The notes under the pieces are model-generated. The model saw only the letters and a program-made list of their open reading frames with translations. It did not search any database and was not told the DNA's origin. Of a DNA stretch of 64,000 bases, positions 43,314-55,004 are shown in pieces; position 1 is the stretch's first letter; each line of letters starts with the position of its first letter. This stretch comes from Aradus depressus (lineage: Eukaryota > Arthropoda > Insecta > Hemiptera > Aradidae): contig OY759219.1 of assembly GCA_963662175.1 (NCBI GenBank), positions 23,354,908-23,418,907 on the forward strand, given 5' to 3'. A program made the translations under genes and the position numbers.

Positions 43314-43885
43314 ATCCCAAGTAGAGCTAACAGAAAAGGGTTAAGAGTATTGAATGCTTAGGTCCCTAGGTGTACACAATAACCCCCTCAATATATTCCT
43401 TCGTCTCTAGCCTACCACAAGTTACAACGCGCCCGGAATTATGTGCCCACTGACTAAACATCCTCTCGAGGTGGCACAGACCTCTTACCAGGATCAGAGA
43501 ACCGCTCCTTCACCGTTATTGAGCGCGAGGCCAGCCCCATGTAAAATTTAGAATATAATTATACATCCAGAAGTTTGGAGTGCCTTATAAATCTTTTCTG
43601 AAGTCTATTAGGTTGATTTATTCGGTTTTGGTGGAGTCAATCACCAGTCAATCAGTTAGATAGGCTCCCACACGCTTGAACCTGCTGCTCGCTAATTACT
43701 CAATGTTGAACGTGCTCGTGCAACAGTTGGAATAGTAGCACGAAATTCGCGCTTCTTCATAAATTTCACAATGTTTAGGTTTAGATGAAAAATCTATAGA
43801 TATCGATGATTACTGCATTCAAAGAACAAAAATCCAAGAATTTATCATGATCAATTTGATGTATATATAATAGTAATATTTATTT
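43314..43885. other. no recognised gene
   Basis: 43320-43540 is GC-richer, with no frame. The rest is unassigned. Confidence 0.35.
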
Positions 43886-43896
43886 CCGTTAAACCA

Positions 43897-44695
43897 GCTA
43901 AAGAGGTTAGTAAGAGAAATGTGTTCTGGTTCCAACGGATAAATAACTATATCTCGGACTACAATCTGGGAGATAGTCTGTCTGTTAATAACATCGAAAT
44001 ATGGAACACACAGTTATCAAATATACGGAATAGTTTAAAAGAGCATTATCGCAATCAGTTCAGGGAGGAAATTAAAAACTCAGACCGGTACTTGCTAGGT
44101 AGGGAACTGGAGTTCCACGATTCAGTTAATAGTTACTTACAGAGTGATCTAACATTGTCAAGTATTAGATTAATAATTAAACTTAGAGGTGAACTGTTGC
44201 ATCTAAGTTATACACCTATCAATCAAGATATGGACTTGGTATGCCCAATGTGTTACAGCCCCTGTAAAGAAGATCTATATCACTTCCTCATTACCTGCCC
44301 CAAATATGATGATTTAAAAAATAAAATATTTAAAAACAACATAGATACTTCATTTATGTTGGAATTATTAAATGGTAAAAATTGGCAACTACCGGTAAAT
44401 TATTGCAAAAAGGCTTACGATTTCAGAAACTGTGAATTAAATAAATAAATAAATAGGAACAAAGATATATATATTATTTTATTTTTATTTGTATTTTAGA
44501 AAGAAAAATTTGTTGTTAATAAGTTTATAAGAAATAAGATTATAAGTTTATAAGATAATATTATTTATGTAAATCTAGACTCCTCAAGACGGCTTAGGCC
44601 ATTGAGTTTGTCTTCATTAAAGGTCACATTATTGTATATATGTTTTGTATGTAATTTTCTATTATGTTAATTGAATAAAGACTTTACTACTATTA
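43897..44695 (+). mobile_element. 5'-truncated non-LTR retrotransposon, 799 bp
   Basis: Flanked by an 11-bp duplication CCGTTAAACCA (43886-43896 and 44696-44706). The intact 175-codon end of ORF2 (43921-44448) contains IKLRGELLHLSYTPIN and VCPMCYSPCKEDLYHFLITCP, the terminal zinc knuckle. A UTR with AATAAA near 44674 and a short TACTA-type tail follow. No RT domain is left. Confidence 0.88.
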
Positions 44696-44706
44696 CCGTT
44701 AAACCA

Positions 44707-45216
44707 TAACATGGTCATTGGATACGTACTCAACTACTGTTGATACATTTAATATATCCACACGGTATTTAGTATGAGTGCAGGCCAGAGGATTGTCATG
44801 CTTCGAAAACGGCTCCTCGATCAGTTGCAGCTGTCAGATCTTCAAGCAGTCCCCAGGAGGTTGTCAAGGTTTTTTAAGCGTTCAGACTGGGACATGCACT
44901 AAAACTGCAACATATCTGGAGCCAAGCTATCTCATAGTCAGGAAGGTAGATGGCCCCTGGTCCTATAGCTCATTAATCTGGTAAGTCCTTGGTCGAGTCA
45001 TATCTGTACAAAACAAAGTATTTAAGGGCCTGCTACTCACCAAGTTCTACTTCGACATGGGTAAGCCATGGTCTGTCCATATGGACTTTGGACTTTTCCA
45101 GTGCCCGTCGGTCGACCCATGTTTTGAAAGGAACACACCCGGCCCTTCTGCAGCAGTCTGAGGATTGTAACTTTCATCAGCTGCAATATCATCTATGCTC
45201 AACTCAAAGATAATGT
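44707..45216. other. no recognised gene
   Basis: 44770-45200 is moderately GC-rich with interrupted protein-like frames on both strands (for example + strand 'FYFDMGKPWSVHMDFG'). It may be an old pseudogene; no family recognised. Confidence 0.3.
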
Positions 45217-45425
45217 AGTTAGTTATTGTGACTCATACCCGAATTTTAACTACGAGGTCACATCGACTTCTACTAGAGGACTCTTTCGTAGCACTTATGG
45301 ACATGAGTCCGTCTTTTTCGAGCATTTTCAAGATCGGCATCATCACTTCGAAGGATGGCATGCTCAAGGTTTATTCACTTCCCAGATAAATAACTTAAGG
45401 GCTTCGGCCGGGTTTCAAATCGTAT
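45217..45425 (-). mobile_element. SINE1 copy, diverged
   Basis: 'gttattgtgactcatacccg', 'aactacgaggtcacatcg', 'cttcgaaggatggc', 'cacttcccagataaa', 'cggccgggtttcaaat'. Confidence 0.8.
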
Positions 45426-46114
45426 GAAGATCTACAATGAGGATTCAGGATTTCGTAAGGTATCTATATATTTTTAACGAAATCGATACAGCGAAACGTT
45501 AGTTGATTTATTCGTGCTGTGGATGTACATTGCCGGTGATTTACCGACGACTTTTATAAACTATAAAAACGACACTGACTTGGACTCTCCTTATTTACAC
45601 TAACATGAATTTATTTTGATTCATGATACACTTAATCAATGTCAATAACTTAAATGTAGACCAAGAATTTCTTAACAGGCATTCTACCAACGGTTCTTGA
45701 TCTTTTATGGCTTTAAAGAAAAACAAAGATGAAAAATAGACTAGAAATAAATCAGAAAAACGACAATCTAAATGGTGACTTAATCTGGGATTTAGCAAGG
45801 AAACCTTCCATGAGATAGGTTAGTTTGTCATCGCGGCGGGTCTTGGTCATGAAAAACGGGACTCAGTTGACGGGTTATGAAAAACGGGACCGGGTTGGAC
45901 AATGCACACTCTGGATCTAAATACAATACTGAATGGTAATGAGACGTCGCGGTAAATCCACCGTCGGCCGTCTGACGTCTTAATCCTAAGTGACCGCTGG
46001 CTATGCTTCATCCGTCATAACCTTACCGCTTCGTTAGCCCCTGTCCATGGCTCTGTCATCTTTCTTTTTTTCTATATTACACAACTTTATATTCTTTAAT
46101 TTATTATATCTATT
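45426..46114. other. no recognised gene; R1 scraps
   Basis: 45430-45560 has weak R1-like blocks ('gatttattcgtgctg', 'gccggtgatttaccga'). 45820-46030 is GC-rich with 'gaaaaacgggac' twice and is unassigned. Confidence 0.35.
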
Positions 46115-46295
46115 ATAAAACTTGAGCATGCCGTCCTTCGGGTAGGAGGTTAAGTGATGGTACTCATTAAATAAAATCCTGAGTAAGCAAAACTTAGGAC
46201 GCGCAGCGTAGAGTCGGACTTTTATCCATCAGAGCAAAAGAGAGGTAGTAGGCAAGATGATTTCGTAGTTAAAAGTCCGGGCATGTCACAATATC
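46115..46295 (+). mobile_element. SINE1 copy, head lost
   Basis: 'gagcatgccgtccttcggg' to 'gtagttaaaagtccgggcat'. Confidence 0.8.
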
Positions 46296-46350
46296 ATACT
46301 CTAATTCGACAAAATGATTTATTTTCCTGCGCGTAGATGAATATAAAGAT

Positions 46351-46655
46351 AGCGCCGGTAGCTCAGGAGTAGCGTGCTAGTCTACTGACTCAAGATCGCG
46401 GGTTCGTAACCCGCCCGCGGCCCTTCAGTTTTCTTGGTATCTGAGAAGTGAAAAAACGTCGACCTTCGGCACGTTAAGGGATGGTTTCGAGCCATGTGCG
46501 ATGTCAGGTACTCGTTGAAGACCCCTACCCTAAGTATAAACCTAGGTAGGCATAATTTAGGACTCCCACTGTATAGTCGGGCTTATGTCCACCAGACTGG
46601 CGTTAAAGTAGGTAGTAGGCGATATGACTTTATAGTTTGAATCACAATAACCAAT
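46351..46655 (+). mobile_element. SINE1 copy with tRNA-like head
   Basis: 'agcgccggtagctcagga', box B 'gcgggttcgtaaccc', body with several deletions. It lies 55 bp after another SINE1 in the same orientation. Confidence 0.88.
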
Positions 46656-47416
46656 TAAATGTTTATAAAAAAAAAATAGTGATTAAAAGAAAATAATTTT
46701 ATTGGCAGCACTTTTTTACTTTTGCATTAATCGTAAATAAATTATGTTTGCATCATTATTAATCATATACCTTCTAAATCTATAGGAGTGAATGAAAATG
46801 AATATTGTTAATCCTTTCTTGGATTTTCCCTTTTAATATTAACCATACTTTTTGAAATACTCGTGAATGATGCCTCTCTAAAGTTGATTTAACCGAAAAC
46901 CCACTCTTCACTTGGAATAGTCTGCCCTAGTGAATAAATGATTAAATGCAGTTATCTCGTGAATGATTCCTCAAAAAAGTAGATAAAGTTGATTTAATCG
47001 AAAACATACAAAATTTTACGAGACATCAAGAAACCCACATCTTTATAATTCTGAAAGTATTAGAGTTCTGAGCTCCCAACTTCTTCACAGTGTGAAAGAT
47101 CATCAGAGTACACTTAACTCATTTTGGCCATTTTACGATTTAAGAACTTATTCCCTGTGACCATAAATATATTTTTAAAAACATATTTTTTCAAATTTAT
47201 TTTTTGCCAAGTTCTAATGGTTTAGAAGGCAGAGCTAAAACTGTGTTATGTTAATAACCATGCCGGGGAAGTACATTATTTTTCACCATCCACTATGCAA
47301 AGGAAAATCAATAGTAAATATTTTAGTTAAATAATTCAATGTTGTTAAAATGAAATCATAATTTGAGCCATTGTACGCCATTCAGGTCTGTCTTCTAACC
47401 TGTGTCTGTTTCACAG
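46656..47416. other. intron 2 3' part, no recognised gene
   Basis: Two similar blocks at 46850-46900 and 46950-47010 share 'tcgtgaatgatgcctc' or 'tcgtgaatgattcctc' and 'gttgatttaa.cgaaaac'. The intron ends in a pyrimidine-rich acceptor, 'ctgtttcacag'. Confidence 0.45.
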
Positions 47417-47641
47417 ATCCCAGACATCCGACCAGCCCGGGACCTCCTCCCTGAAGAAGAGACCTCCAAGGGTTCATCGCAAATAGCTGTGCCAGGTACT
47501 ACATACTTCGGGATCCGTCAGGGGGGCATCCCATACAAGATGTCTCCCTTCAGTGTTAAGTTGGGGATCACTTCCAACCATTCTTCTACCTCCAATGGAG
47601 GATACTCAAGGAAAATTGATGGCACCTTCTTCAACTCATAA
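47417..47641 (+). CDS. host gene, exon 3 of 3 with stop
   Basis: Follows the acceptor GTTTCACAG. Phase 0 entry continues IPDIRPARDLLPEEETSKG and ends SNGGYSRKIDGTFFNS before TAA (47639-47641). The exon contributes 74 residues. It is GC-richer than its surroundings, as expected of conserved coding DNA in this AT-rich region. Confidence 0.78.
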   Translation: MPDIRPARDLLPEEETSKGSSQIAVPGTTYFGIRQGGIPYKMSPFSVKLGITSNHSSTSNGGYSRKIDGTFFNS

Positions 47642-47659
47642 TTTATATATATTTGAACA

Positions 47660-47665
47660 AATAAA
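47660..47665 (+). terminator. polyadenylation signal AATAAA
   Basis: AATAAA lies 19 bases after the stop codon of the three-exon gene and is followed by a T-rich stretch. Confidence 0.6.
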
Positions 47666-48889
47666 TTTGTTGATTTTAATTTTTTTTTTAAATGTATTTT
47701 CCTCCTAAGTATTCATAAAAGCTAAAGCGGAGATAGATAATATGGCATCCCAAATATTGTTATTAAATATGTAGAAAAACAACACTAAGAGCCCCCCCTC
47801 CAGGAGTTTGTTGAGGAAAACAATGTGGATGAAGTTAGGTGAGGTAGAGCATGAAGTAAATAAATATTAAAAAATGTATATATTGGATCTTACCCCTTAT
47901 TGTACTCTCGTCTATAATTATCAGTTTTAATATTTATAACGACAATAAAATAATAACTGATTTATTCATACAATCATAAGATATAAAATATATTTCAAGA
48001 CATTGGAGAATAAATTTGACGGCTGAAGAAAAAAAAAAAAACTTTATGCAGTTATAAATGTATAAATAAATCAATTATTACATTATTGTCGTTATAAATA
48101 CAACAAATAATAATAATTATAAATATTGAGAGTTGAATAATAAAATGTATGTGTTTCTTAGGCTTCTGTTCCGGCATTTCTTCCAAATTACCGATAATAA
48201 AAATATATTTTATAATTCGTTACTATGCTTTAAAATTTTAAAATCAATTTGAATAACTTTCTATGTAAAGTTAATTTACATTTTTGAGGAACTCTAACTT
48301 TGTATTGGTCTTGGGAATGCACGTGCATCCCTTCGATGAAGGTATTCCCATCGCCCTGCAGAAAAAAAAACAAACTTTGTATTGGTCTTCTGAGGGCACT
48401 TCTTTAGTTGGAAATTTAATAAGGAACATTTTTTGTAAGAACAAATTTTCCAATCGTACTAACTGTTTTTGAGTACTTTAAGCAAACATCTAAAAATATA
48501 GATTTCTAAACGATATTTTCTGACGGATTTCGTCATGTATCTAGCGACCAACGAAAAATCGTATATTGTATAATATGTGCCTTTCTCTCTATAACTTTGT
48601 TTTGAACCGAATTTGGGTAAGAACATAAATATAAGCGGTATCTTATAAAAAAATAGGCCCTGAAGTAAAGTGTTTTAAATTCTAAGCCGATTACGGCCAA
48701 AATCTAATCAAAACTATGTTAGCTTATGTGAATTAAATTTCTAGCTCATAGCTACAATACACACAGACAGACAGAATTCTAAAAATTCGCACTCGGATTT
48801 TTGCACGATTACAATATTTCATTATACTATACATCCAAGAAAGTAAAAAAAAAAAATTGCGATCCTTTACAATGTAAATATAATATTTC
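47666..48889. other. no recognised gene
   Basis: AT-rich intergenic DNA. 'aactttgtattggtctt' occurs twice (48297 and 48374). 48480-48840 ends with the 'cagacagacag' and 'cacgattacaatatttc' blocks seen near 710-770. Confidence 0.45.
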
Positions 48890-49050
48890 GGCAGTTTCAG
48901 AGTTTTCGTGTTAGGCCTCTACCGTAATCTCCCGCTTTCCTTTGAACTTTTAGCTGAAAATTAATAGATGTCGTCCGTTCTGGATATAAATTTCGTGTCG
49001 ATACAATCATTCTATCGGTAGTTTTGGTGTTCAGACATACACAGAACATG
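48890..49050 (-). repeat. R1 repeat
   Basis: 'aaatttcgtgtcgatacaat' at about 48990 and 'gctgaaaattaatag' are R1 in reverse. Confidence 0.75.
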
Positions 49051-50370
49051 AAATTACGTTGAAAACATCATAAAATAAAAGGCTTATATTTAAAAGAACT
49101 TTAAAATATATTAAATAAACATAAAAATTGCTATGTCTAACTACAAAAAATGTATTGCACTAAAATAAAATAATTTCACTATAACAAAAATTAATTCACT
49201 TCAAAACAATTACTCAACTTTAAAATAAATGTTTAAACTTTGAACTGTAAAACGGATGAAATCGCTATAACAAAAAAAAAAACGCTAAATATTTACAGTC
49301 AACTTTAAATAAATGTTTAAAGTTTTAAAAAGATACCTTAAACTATAAAACGAATAGTTCCCCTTCAAATTTTGGCCGAAAAGTAACGAATGTTCCTGTG
49401 TTATGATTGTTGGGTTTTAAATGGAACACTATTTAGACCACGTTACCTTTTATTAACATGGACATAACAACATACAACGTGATGAGAGAGAGAGCGAGGT
49501 TACACACACTGTTACCCAAACTGCTACCTTGATAATATCAAGTTTGTATTGTATATTATACAAATAAGATTGTCCCTCAACATAGTGAACGAAATTACGC
49601 GTCTTATTTTCTGTCAAAAGGTTGACTTTGATCGTCGAAATTTCTGTTTGTTTCTGTCGAGAAAGAAATGAAAATTTTTGAAATTTTAATGTTTGCAAAG
49701 TTAAAGTTAAAACTAATTATTTTAAAGCTCGCAATGTTATAGTTATTATTAAACATTTTAAAGTGCTATCAAATGTATAGTTATCGTGACAAAGTTGAAA
49801 TTATCTTTTTTAAAGGGCAGTTATATATTCCCCAAAATAAAATAATAAATAATAGCAATAATCGTTTTATAAGAATATGAATCTGAAGACTACATTCTTC
49901 AGAGCCACAAATCACGTTAAACTAAATAATTTAGTTGTCCAATATTTGACACATTTGGATTGATTTAAAACAACTCTATCGGAGTTAGCCGTGATTAAAG
50001 GATCGTGACGTGATGGGATTGTTGAGACTGAGGTCGTGATCGGAATGATCGCTACAGTCTGTCTAATCGGTTTTACTTCGCTTCACGAACTAGCTTCTCG
50101 TCTTTCTCATATACCTTCTTACATACTGAGACCGTTCTTGTAAAGCGTTATCCCTGGTGGATAATAGTTTAAATAAATTTAAATTCAACAATTTATTTAT
50201 GTGTGAACATCTCAGCTCGTACCCTTCTCAAAAAATTGTAATCTTATTTATAATTATATTGTTTCGGTCTTTCTCATAATAATATTTCCTTCTTTTTTAG
50301 ATTAAAAGAAGTGGTGAATCATCGACTATGTACTTCCCCACAAAGAATTAATCGATTACTTCTTCTAAAT
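49051..50370. other. no recognised gene
   Basis: 49080-49350 and 49690-49830 hold many 'aaactttaa' and 'ttaaag' blocks in opposite senses, suggesting a degenerate inverted repeat. No ORF is supported. Confidence 0.35.
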
Positions 50371-50379
50371 GCAATCGAT

Positions 50380-50820
50380 TGTGCTCAATATTTGACTCAA
50401 ATAGGGGTTTCAGAGTCATATTAAATTTTGTGTCATTCATTAGAGCCTCTATGTAAGTCAACTATTGATGTTTAGCCCGGTCATTTCACTTTGGAGGGAG
50501 AGCAAACATTTTTTTTGATTAATTCGTGCTGGTAAAGTACATTTCCGGTGATTCACCGAAAAAAATTCGTCGGTGAATCACCGGCAATGTACTCCCCTGA
50601 AAACGAATTCATTTATTAATTTTTCGCTCCGCCTCCAAAACCAGTTGACCGTTTGCACTAATATTCAACAGTTGACTTAAGGGCTCTTCAATTCTTTGAC
50701 TAAATTTTATGTCGATAAATTCATTACAGCGACAGTTATTAGGGTTTTTACGCTGAGCCCCCCGGATCCCCCTTACCTTTCTGCCGATTCCGCTGACAAT
50801 TAGTATGTGTTTTATAGAGT
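50380..50820. repeat. two R1 units head to head (palindrome centred near 50567)
   Basis: A + unit ends 'ccggtgattcaccga' and after a short A/T spacer a - unit begins 'tcggtgaatcaccgg'. Flanking blocks ('gtgctggtaaagtac' and 'gtactcccctgaa') continue the mirror. The whole can fold as a long hairpin. Confidence 0.8.
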
Positions 50821-51389
50821 GTTATGTGCTTTATAGAGTTTTAGTACATTTCGACACTAGACTGACATGGAAGACACACATACATAGAAAACTAACACAA
50901 GCATACACTCGACTATCACAACTATACATACTACTGAACAGACGTACACCACTCAGACACAAATGCTGCACACTACTCTACACAGCCTTGTTACGACCAC
51001 TCATCACCTATGCATCACCCATGTGAGGTGCAATCAAAACTCATCTAGACAAACTTCGAAGGTTTGAAAACAAGGTCCTTCGTTTGGCAGTGGGCGCACC
51101 TTGGTTTGTCCGGAATCAGCAGATTCGAAGGGAAGTGGACATCGAGGCATTCATCGCCAACGTGACCCGGGTCTATCATGAAAACCTCGCCCTGGTGCCT
51201 GGAGCCCAGTTCTACAAGTTGGGAGAACCAACACCAGATAGGAGGCTCAAACCTCGTCTCTACCAACATTTTGTTGACTATCCATGAACTTTTTATTTTA
51301 TCTACTGTTTTAATTTAAATGTTACCTTTTAATGTTTTCAATTTTGTGTATAGCACCAACTTGTGCTGATCCAATAATTTTTTTTTTTT
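50821..51389 (+). mobile_element. 5'-truncated Jockey/R1-like LINE, 569 bp
   Basis: An 11-bp duplication TTTTATAGAGT flanks it (50810-50820 and 51390-51400), splitting an R1 unit. The frame reads HFDTRLTWKTHI, then LYTALLRPLITYASPM, one stop (TGA), then THLDKLRRFENKVLRLAVGAPWF and a C-terminal tail to 51287. It ends in a run of T on the + strand. Confidence 0.88.
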
Positions 51390-51400
51390 TTTTATAGAGT

Positions 51401-51605
51401 TTTGAATTCACATATGAAATTTTGTGTAGATATATTCATTCTATCGGGAGTTATCTTGTTCACAAACACACAGACTTTTTTTTTTTCATTTAGTATCTAG
51501 AGTACGAAAAACGTGAAAGTTCGTTGAAAACTTCGCATCGAACTTTTGACTGATTACATAACATCCTCTCTACTTCGTATAGCTAGGGAAGTAACAAGTG
51601 ATAGA
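51401..51605 (-). repeat. R1 repeat, continuation
   Basis: 'gaattcacatatgaaatttt', 'cattctatcgggagttat', then the 'gattacataacatcc' end block and 'gctagggaagtaac'. Confidence 0.7.
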
Positions 51606-51759
51606 TAACATGACTTTGTTATACCAACCACTATTGTACAGATTCTCCCTCCTCCCATCTTAGTCCTCAGTTTATGAAAGTAATGTGTTCAAATCACCCT
51701 ATTATATCGTCGAGGAATCGGGTAACCTTTCTCCGTTTTTATTAACAATTTTTGGTGTT

Positions 51760-52310
51760 GGTGCTATGGACGACTGTGGACCGGCTCGATGACTACGGTC
51801 CGCAGTCGTCCTTTATTTGGGCGCCTCTTTGCGCCGTGTGAGCTCGAGATTCTTCGGGGGGTTCTGGCCCCCCGGCGCCGGGTTAGAAGGCTTTCTTAAT
51901 TCTCCGCCAAGAGGAGACGAACCGACCAAAAGCCAGGTAGCCAGCCTCCGTCATCAGTCCCGGCAGGTCCAGTCCTAGGTACGATCCTGTCCGGCGAATC
52001 AGCGCCGCCCTGGGTGCGTTGTATAGCGGGCATTCGAGGACTACGTGTTCCACAGTCTCGACGAGCAGGCAGGGCTGTTCTTCCTCTTAAAAGAAGAAGA
52101 GCTTAGCGCTGAAGTCGCCAATGATAGCACCTGCGACATCCAGTGGTCTGGTTGTATCCATGGGGAGTCAAGGCGCGTCCGGACGCTCGGGAAATAGGCA
52201 CAGGTTGTTCGGCCATGTTTTTGTTCCATTTACAGTGTAACTCTAAGAATGAATTTAGAAAAGCGTATCCATCGGAACGACATAGCCAGTCCATTCTCCT
52301 GTCCTCCGGA
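51760..52310 (-). pseudogene. non-LTR retrotransposon ORF2 C-terminus
   Basis: The - strand reads ETVEHVVLECPLYNAPRAAL, then RRTGSYLGLDLPGLMTEAGY and FGRFVSSWRRIKKAF, a Jockey/R1-type ORF2 end with its CxxxxE..H..C pattern. Strikingly GC-rich for the region. Upstream parts are frame-broken. Confidence 0.75.
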
Positions 52311-52844
52311 ACTCTAAAAAAAAAATTAATAAAAAATTAAAAATAATTTATAGTTTGAGTAAGCTATAGTGCTTAATAAGTTAAAAAACCGAAAGAAATA
52401 TTCCTTTGATTCTTCTCAATGGGATAATTGATATTTTTTTTTTAAATCTCCAACAAGTCTTCTCTACTACAATCTCTGGTCCTACAACCATTTTTTTACT
52501 CCTAACTATATATCAAGCCCTTGTTTTAAGTTGAACCGAGTCACATAAACATGTCCAATCTATAACTTGTCTGCTTTTATTATAGTCTTTTATTTTCTCT
52601 CTCTCCTTTCTGTCGTTCAATATAAAATGTAACTAGAGAAATGGGATTTATGAAAAAACAAAAATATTTTGAATTTTAACCTTTCTTTCTTTTATTTATT
52701 TTTTTAAAATTAGTAGTTAATCTATTCAAAATTAAATTAAAAGACATATAGTAATTTTTATGAAGCTCTCACAATTATTTAGATATCGACTTCAAACAAA
52801 TATCAGTATTTGTATACATTTTCATAAGTAAAATGATGTGACTG
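52311..52844. other. no recognised gene
   Basis: Unassigned AT-rich DNA. Confidence 0.4.
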
Positions 52845-53066
52845 AGGACTTTATTTTATGAACCACGCTTACAGATCACTTTCTTTCCCCTTTCTTAAAA
52901 TTATTTCATACTGACATTACTGGGTATAAGAATGTCTACTCTCAAGATAACGCTGTACGTACAAAGAGTCACAATGAAATTATTTTGAGAAGGAGAGGGA
53001 GAGAGAGTGATCTGTAAGAGTGATTGGTATGAAAAAATCCTGTAATGGCCACCTCACATATATTTT
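52845..53066. mobile_element. palindromic MITE, most complete copy
   Basis: Left arm 'cttacagatcactttc', 'aaaattatttcatactgaca'; centre 'taacgctgtac'; right arm 'gaaattattttgagaagg', 'gagagtgatctgtaag', 'tcctgtaatggcca'. The arms are complementary over about 90 bp. No ORF. Confidence 0.65.
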
Positions 53067-53131
53067 TCTTAATTTTTATTATTTTTCAAAAAACTACTCA
53101 CTCAATTCACTCAGGTATTTATCTATTTATA

Positions 53132-53479
53132 GGTTAGGTTAGGTTTTATGACCCATGCCCGGGTTTTAACAACGAGGTCATATCGCCTACTACCAGAGCG
53201 CTCTTTCGTCACTCTGGTGGACATGAGACCGACTCTACTGTGGGAGTCCTAAATTTTGCCTACCCTAAATTTTTTATTCATCTAGGGTAGGGGTCTTTAA
53301 CGAGTACCTGACATCGTACAGGCTCGGGACCATCGCTTAACTTCCCATCCGAAGGACGGCGTGCTTAAGTTTATTTTACCTCCCAGATAAAATAAACTAA
53401 GGGCCGCGGTCGGGTTACGAACCCACGATCCTTGAGCTCAGAATTCAAGCACGCATACCACTGAGCTACCGGCGCCCTC
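53132..53479 (-). mobile_element. SINE1, full length, 348 bp
   Basis: Tail AGGTTAGGTTAGG at the left, then the complete body, then the head ending 'gagctaccggcgccctc'. A perfect 12-bp duplication TATCTATTTATA flanks it (53120-53131 and 53480-53491). Box A and box B are both readable. Confidence 0.95.
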
Positions 53480-53529
53480 TATCTATTTATATATCCTTAC
53501 GAGCAAACACCGCACTGCCACCATGGGCT

Positions 53530-53855
53530 GAGGGCGCCGGTAGCTCAGTGGTATTATGCATGCTTGTCTTATGAGCTCAAGATCGTGGGTTCGAATCCCA
53601 GCCTAGGCTCTTAGTTTATTTTATCGGGAAGTTAAAATAAACTTAAGTACCATCCTCCGATGGTCCCGAGCCTGTACGATGTCAGGTACCTACTCCTGCT
53701 CTAGGGGAATAAAAATTTAGGGTAGGTAAAATTTAGGACTCCCACAGTAGAGTCGGGCTCATATCCACCAGAGTGACGAAAGAGCGCTCCGGTAGTAGGC
53801 GATATGACCTCGTAGTTAAAGCCCGGGCATGAATCATAAAACCTAACCTAACCTC
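53530..53855 (+). mobile_element. SINE1, near full length
   Basis: Head 'gagggcgccggtagctcagt', intact box B 'gtgggttcgaatccca', body with short deletions, tail 'aacctaacctaacct'. It is inverted relative to its neighbour 50 bp away, heads facing. Confidence 0.93.
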
Positions 53856-54047
53856 ATTCATTCATTATTTTGCATAGATATATTTTATTTTATTATTGCT
53901 TAATATTTCCATTCTTATTTTCGTATATACTTGTATGACCATGATTTATTCATGGTTTTTAAAACTTATTGTAAATAAGCAAAAATAAATAAATATATTA
54001 TTACACTTGAAAAAAAAAAAAAAATCGAAATAATCATTGTTTAATAT

Positions 54048-54285
54048 CGTACAGGTTGTAAAATAATATGTAGTCTGTCCCCATCCATGAAATTTTAAAT
54101 TGTTACTGTTTTAAGATGATTTTATTCATTTATTTTTTTTACTAAAATATTTTAATTTTCATTCAAATTTAAAAAAAAAATTATTTTATCAAACTGCCAG
54201 ATGATGAGAGCATCCTCGAAAATTATTACATCTCATTACATCAGCCATCTTCATATTATTGTACAATATCGCGTTTTCAGAGGCT
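54048..54285 (+). mobile_element. hammerhead-like element, second copy
   Basis: It starts 'tacaggttgtaaaataa' and ends 'catcagccatcttcatatta', the same ends as the 38401-38816 element. 'aatatcg' on both sides could be a 7-bp duplication. The core is degenerate: CAGATGA (54198), stem GAGAGCATCCTC, GAAA (54218). Confidence 0.6.
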
Positions 54286-55004
54286 TCAATATTACCACCA
54301 TTGATTTTTTTAAAGGAAGGATTAATATAATAAAAAATGTTACTTTTTTGTTAATTTGCATATTTTAAAATTACTGTTTCTTGTGTTTCTGAAACGAAAC
54401 CATAATGAAAAAGCACTATATGTTTAATATATTAAATTGTATTTACATTTTGTTTTGAAGGCTTTGTTGTGTACAAAACCCACCCCTGCAATCTAACAAG
54501 GCTTCTACCTTATTTCATCCAAAGAGTATTTCTTCCTTATTTGAATTAGGTTTCTACCTATGTTAATTGAAATGAATAAGAAGCGTTTTGTTTTGTAATA
54601 TTTGGAGAGAGAGGGAGAGAGGGTGGAACTGAAGTAACAAGGTCTAATGCAGGTATGAAAGGTCGGAAATAATTAGTAATTTGAATATTTAGGAAGGTGG
54701 GCGATAGTTGAGTGGGAGAGACAATGGTCGGGTAAGTAATTCACTTAAAATGGATAATTAGGGAAAGATAGGCCGCTCCCTTCACAACACAACCACAACC
54801 ACAACACACCAACACACAAATACTTAGTGTCTTTTGGATCAATGGAGATTTCTCCTTTTTACCATTCTATAGTAAGACAGTGAAACCATTTGTTCCACGT
54901 CTCATTTCATTTCGTATTGCTATCTCATTTCTTAATCTATATAAGATGGATGGATATTATGGTTTTAGAGCGAAAATGTGTAATGATTATCATCGGGGGA
55001 ACGA
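54286..55004. other. no recognised gene
   Basis: Unassigned. A short (CAACA)-rich stretch lies near 54790-54815. Confidence 0.4.

Noticed and set aside
44778..45213. Protein-coding exons
   Set aside because: Both strands give protein-like pieces, but every frame is interrupted and no consistent splice solution was found.
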